This document shows positions 36,470 through 42,400 of a DNA stretch of 64,000 nucleotides, piece after piece. How positions within the stretch are numbered: position 1 is the stretch's first letter; each line of letters begins with the position of its first letter. The notes under the pieces are model-generated. The model saw only the letters and a program-made list of their open reading frames with translations, was not told where the DNA came from and did not search any database. A program made the position numbers and the translations under genes. The stretch is from Podarcis raffonei (taxonomy: Eukaryota; Chordata; Lepidosauria; Squamata; Lacertidae): positions 878,001-942,000 of the forward strand of contig NC_070619.1 in the NCBI RefSeq assembly GCF_027172205.1, written 5' to 3'.

Positions 36470-39400
36470 ATACTTATTTACATTGATTATCCCAATCCTT
36501 GATTATCCCAACCAACCCCCTATTCTCTCTCCCTTTGGCTTGCAGCTTCTCTCCCTCCGTCCGCTGCACCCGGATTGACCCCCATGGTGGCCCCCCCTCG
36601 GCGATGCCGCGCAAAACGGCCCTCGGCAGTCTCAACCGGCAGCGACACGGTGAGCCCCACACGCCCTGGACCCGCCTGGGCACACAGAGTTGTGTTTCCT
36701 TGTACGATTGGGGGGCTGTGCTGTTGTGCAGAGATGCCCCCCAACTTAGCAAACTGCGGGTTGGTTAATTTGGGGAGGTTTGGGGTAGAAGTCTTGTTCC
36801 CTCACGATCCAAGCCTTCTGAGAGTTGAGTTGAGCCCTTATTTTTCCATTCTGCTTTTGGCTCCCAGAGGCTGAGAAACATTAACTAAGGCTAGCCTACT
36901 TAGGGTATGATAAAATAAAGTCTGCAAAGGATTTCTGAATCCTGTCGCAAGGAAAGGCTTGTAAAGTGTACGGATGAGATATAAGAATTTGCTGCAAAGA
37001 AGAACAGCTTTTGAAAATGATGGAGTATGCGGAACTGGCAAGACCGACAGAAAATATTAGAAAGTATTTAAAGAACTACTAAAGCGAGATAAAAACATGA
37101 GCAGGATTTGAACTATGAGCAACAGCGATAATATATTAAGATAAATAGGATAGATTGCACATATTGAAGAGCACAGGTGATTTAAGAGTAAATATGGAAA
37201 CCATGGAAGAAGGGGATAGGAAGTCAATGGATCAAGTAATTGACAGTTTCTTTTAAAATACGTTAAGATTTTTTTGTGTATGTGAAAAATTAATAAATAA
37301 GATTTAGAAAAGAGCTAAATGCAACAGAAGCCCTATAGAAGTGTGAACAGGTTGTTGGTGAAACGATTGTGAGTCGTCAGAAGTGGTATTATTAATAAGA
37401 ACAATAAACATGGTAATAATTTAATAATTCACACGCCGCCCATCTCTCGCTGTGCCCCCAGCCTCGCTCGCTCAGCCCCTCGCGTCTCTGGGCCTTGTCG
37501 ACCCCGCAGAGCTCGGCTGGGATGACGGAGCGGGCCTTCTTCATGGCCACGCAGCCGGGACTCGGTAGGTGCCCCGCGGAGGGGGCTGCGGGCTTGGGGG
37601 GCGTGTGGTCGCACGGCTTTCTTTTGTGGAGGCCTCGCCCCATTGCACAACAAGTCGCAGAGTGTTTCTGGGGGAGGAGGAGGAACGGGAAATGCTTCGG
37701 GGGGCCCCGACTTCTTCAAAATGCCTTAATTTTTTTACCGCAGAGAAAACGAGAATGACTTAAGGGGTGACTGACGCAAAGGGGGCCCCTGCTTTCACCT
37801 TCAGTTAAGCCAAAGTGGGTCTGGCACCCCTCAGGGTGGGTGGGATTCCCTAGGGGTGCTGGGGGGCAGCAGGTGCCAATGGCCGTCTGACTTCGGAAAG
37901 CTGATATCCTCAGATCCAGTTCCTTTGTTTCGTTGAATCAAACGAAATAGTTTTAACTGGGTTTTGAACAACATGTGCAATTAATTGCCCCACCCAAGCC
38001 AGGAGAGCTCAGTTGCTGGAGAAGGAGACTCTGGGTTAATCTCTGGGTTGTGGGTTCGAGCCTCAGGTTGGGGGGGAAGATTCCTGCCTTGCAGAGGGTT
38101 GAACTAGACAACCCTCCAGCTCTACAATTCTAGGATTCCTGCCTTGCTGGAGGTCGGGCTAGATGACTCCTGGGTTCCCCTCCAGCGCTACCATTCCACG
38201 ATTCTATGCTCCTCTGAGCCAAATACCCCTGATCTTCTTGGGACTCGCTTCCTACTCCCTGGTGTTTCCCCCGTGATCGCTTGACTTTCTCTCTCTCTGG
38301 CCAGGCGTCTCGCGGGGCCCGTCTCCCGTCGTCCTGGGTTCCCAGGGCGCTCTCCCCGTGGCAACGGCCTTCACGGAATACATCCATGCCTATTTCAAAG
38401 GCCGCAGCCCAGACAGGTAATAAACGGAGGACGGAGGGCAGTGTGCGTTTGGGGGGGTGTTTTTGGGGGGGACCCCTCACCTCATTGCCATTTTCACATC
38501 AGATCTGGATGTCTTGGCTCTGCTTCTCGATGAAGTCACTCACTTAAGCACCAAAATTTGGGAACACCTCCAAACCGATGCCAAAGTTTCGGGCTTCTTT
38601 TGTACTGCAAGTCCCATATTTTTTTGCCCCCCCCCCAACTGAATACCTCGGGTTACAGATGCTTCAGGTTGTGTGTTTTCGGGTTACGGACATGCCGAAA
38701 CCTGGAAGTACCAGAACAGGTTACTTCCGGGTTTTGGCGCACATGCATGTGCAGAAACACTAAATCGCGCTTTGCACATGCACAGAAGTGCTGAATCATG
38801 ACCCTTGGGTGCGCAGATGCAGCGCTGTGGGTTGTGGACGCTGCAGGTTGCGGACATGCCTCCCGCACGGATCACGTTCACAACCCGAGCGTCCACTGTA
38901 ATAGACGCACAAAACTGGTGTTCGTACTTAACACCCCAAAACCTGGCACTTTCCGATTCGCTCCAAACTGGTGTGAAACTGCACAGAACGGGTACGTAAC
39001 TTTGGCACTGGTTTAGAAGCGATCTCAAAAGTTCAGGGTTTGTGTTTGAAGAAGCTGGTGGCCACTGAGGCGACTGAGGGGTGCAAAAGCAGCTGTGGGG
39101 GGGGGGGCAGAGCCGCTCAGTTCCACAACCCCATGTGACGTCTTGCGGAGTCGTCCCGGTTCCTGCAAGATCCTGTGCAGTCGCCCCTCGGCTCCCAGAG
39201 CCAATCCTGGCCTTGATGCCCAAAGCAGGTGGAGAGCACGAGGCTCTGAATCTTGCAGGGGGTGGGGCTGGATGACCCTCAGGGGTCCCTTCCAACTCTA
39301 TGACTTGCAAGCAGATGCGGCAGTGTGGGGCAGTGGGCTCTCCTGCTCTTTTGCAGAAGCAAGTGGCAGTCCCTCCGGGGGCGTGAAGGGGCTCCTGGGA

Positions 39401-42400
39401 GGGGGCGCAGAGTGCCTGGATTTGGGGGAGCAAACAGGGTCAGGGGTGATAATGCCAGGCTCTCTCTCGCCTCTCCTGCAGCTGCCTGGTCAAGGTCACG
39501 GGGGAGCTGACCATGTCCTTCCCGGCGGGGATCCTGCGCGTCTTCAGCAGCGCCCCTGCGCCCCCCGTCCTCAGCTTCCGCTTGCGCCACACGGCCGCCA
39601 TCGACCAGTTCCTGCCCAACACCGAACTCCTCTTCAGGTACCGGGGGGGCATGGGGGGCATAGGGTGCCCCTGTGGGAGAAACCGTGCAAGTGACGAGTG
39701 TGTGAGGGAGAGACAAAGCCTCGTGCGAGAGAGAAAAGATTTGCACAAGGGAAGAGCGAGAGAGAGCACCAGGGAAAAGCCAGGCGGGTTTTGCTCCCTT
39801 CCGCTCAAAGGGTCGGATCCAGCTGCCCTCTTCCGCTTTCTCCCTGGGGCTCCCCCAAATCCACTGCGGGGGACTATGTGGACCCCCAAGAATTGCTCAT
39901 GGTTGGGGGGAGAATGAGAGGGGAGCTCAATCCGTGGGGCAGAGAGCCAGACCTCCGAAAGCAGTGGAGAGCCAAGTTGGCCTGTTGTTCCTACTCTGAG
40001 TAGGACTTGGTTGGAGCAGGGAGGGAGAGCAAAGAGGAGGGGGTCCCTCTCCTCTCGGATTGTGGGGGGCACCCCACAGAACCAGACTGACCTCCTGGGT
40101 GGTGATGGATTTCTCTTCCGCCCCCCCCCAAGTGACGCCTCGCAGAGCGACTCCCATAGCAAGGACTTCTGGCTCAACATGGCCGCCCTCACTGCACACC
40201 TCCAGAAGCAGGCGGAGCAGGTGCCGGGCGCCCCGTACTACAACGTCACCCTCCTCAGATACCAGGTGGAACAGACGGGCCCTGCGGGTGGTTGGGTTGG
40301 GGGAGGGAAGAGCTGAGGAACCGCCTCCCCCCCCCCCAGTGCTTCCAGACCCCCATCCTCTCTAAGCAGTCCAGCACCACCGGGAGTCCAGAACCAGCCG
40401 TGGCTCCTGCATGGCCGGGGGTGGGCTGGCTGACCCCCAGAGTCCCTTTTGCTTCAACCTTTCCATGATTTCTCCCCGTGGCTCCTGCATGGCCGGGGGT
40501 GGGCTGGCTGACCCCCAGAGTCCCTTTTGCTTCAACCTTTCCATGATTTCTCCCCGTGGCTCCTGCATGGCCGGGGGTGGGCTGGCTGACCCCCAGAGTC
40601 CCTTTTGCTTCAACCTTTCCATGATTTCTCCCCGTGGCTCCTGCATGGCCGGGCGTGGGCTGGCTGACCCCCAGAGTCCCTTTTGCTTCAACCTTTCCAT
40701 GATTTCTCCCCATGGCTCCTGCATGGCCGGGGGTGGGCTGGCTGACCCCCAGAGTCCCTTTTGCTTCAACCTTTCCATGATTTCTCCCCGTGGCTCCTGC
40801 ATGGCCGGGGGTGGGCTGGATAACCTTTCTCCAAAGAGGGAGAGAGGAAGGATTGTCTTTCCGACTCTCCCCCCCCCCTGCCCCTCGACTCCAGTACTCC
40901 AAGCAAGGCCCGCGCTGGGCCCCCTTGCAGCTCTCGGTGGACTGGGCCTGTGGGTCGGAGGCCACGCGGGTGCGCATCGACTACAGCTACAACACGGGGG
41001 CTTTGGCCTCGGCCGCGGCCCTGGGCAACGTCCAGATTCTCCTGCCCATTGAAGAACCGGCTGCCAACGTCCAGCCCCAGCCGAGCGCCTCGTGGTGAGA
41101 CCCGGGTCTGGTCTTGGGGTGGGGGGGTTGTCTTGGGGAGACCTCCAGCTTCATGGACAAGTTCATGATTACTGTTTATTAAATTAATATTCCGCCCTTG
41201 CTGCGTTTGTGGAATATTGATTTATAACACGTGGTTTTTGTGGGCTGACCAAGTGAAAAGGGACTCTGCTTAACATTTGGGAATACGTGGTAGTTAAATA
41301 AAATCAATGGGAAACAAAGGAGGGGAGAAAAGGGGGGGAATTCTAAAATTCTAAAATATGTTAATATATTGAAATGGAATTGGGAAAAGTATTTCCTGTG
41401 TTAACTGTGGAAATCTGAAGTATGGAAATGGAATTAGGAAATACTTTGATGCATTTTAACATTGTATCATTATTATTTTTTATTTGTTACATTGAGCAGT
41501 GAGTAGTAGTAATAATAATAAATTTATTTATACCCCGCCCATCGGCTGGGTTTCCCCAGTCACTCTGGGCAGCTCCCAACATATTAAAGACAGAATAAAA
41601 CATCAAACATAGAAAGCTTCCCTAAACAGGGCTGCCTTCAGATGTCTTCTAAAAGTCCTTGCCATCGGACGGGAGGGCGTTCCCCGGGGGGGGGGGCACC
41701 ACTGAGGAAGGGAGGAAAGAGAAACTTCCTGGAAGCCCGGCAGGCCAACTTTGAAATGCATATTAAATTTTATACTTGTGTTAAATCAATTATATTGAGG
41801 GGAAAGAAACATCTTCACTTGGTTGCAACCCCCTGCCGGGCATTCTAGGCTGAGAGCGAGCGACTGGCCCCCAAGGCATCATCGCCCAATGAGCACTGAG
41901 CAGGGAGATTGGGACCCTGGTCCCTCCCTGGTCCAGCACTCTAACCACTGCGCCACCGCTGCCTCCACAAATCTCAGCTAGATAGGAACCAGGGCAGGGG
42001 GTTGGGCTGGATGACCCCTGGGGTCCCTCCCACCTCTACCGTACCACGAATGGTCTAGCTCAGCAGAAGGCAGCTTTGGCTACATCAACCTGTCCTGTTT
42101 CAATCTTTTTGGGAGCCAAATTCAGGGTGACCTCTACTCAGAGTAGACTCACCGAAACCAGAGCAAGCTCAGTGAGCCGCGCCAGCTGATTTGGGCAGGT
42201 TCTGCCCCGAGTGAGATGCCACCTCCAGAGGAAGAAGTGGCTTATTTTATTTTGCAAACGGGACCAAAAAACAATTTCCAGAGGAAAAAGGGATAAATCT
42301 GTCCTCTGGGGAGGTTGCCTAATCTCGGCGCGGAGCCCCGGCTGGTTCTGCCACCCAGACAGTCCCCGGGAGTCAACAGTTTCTTAACCGGGACCAGAAA

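Noticed and set aside
40255-41052. Long repetitive open frames on both strands (240 and 213 codons)
   Set aside because: They are translations of the 78-bp minisatellite, whose length is a multiple of three.
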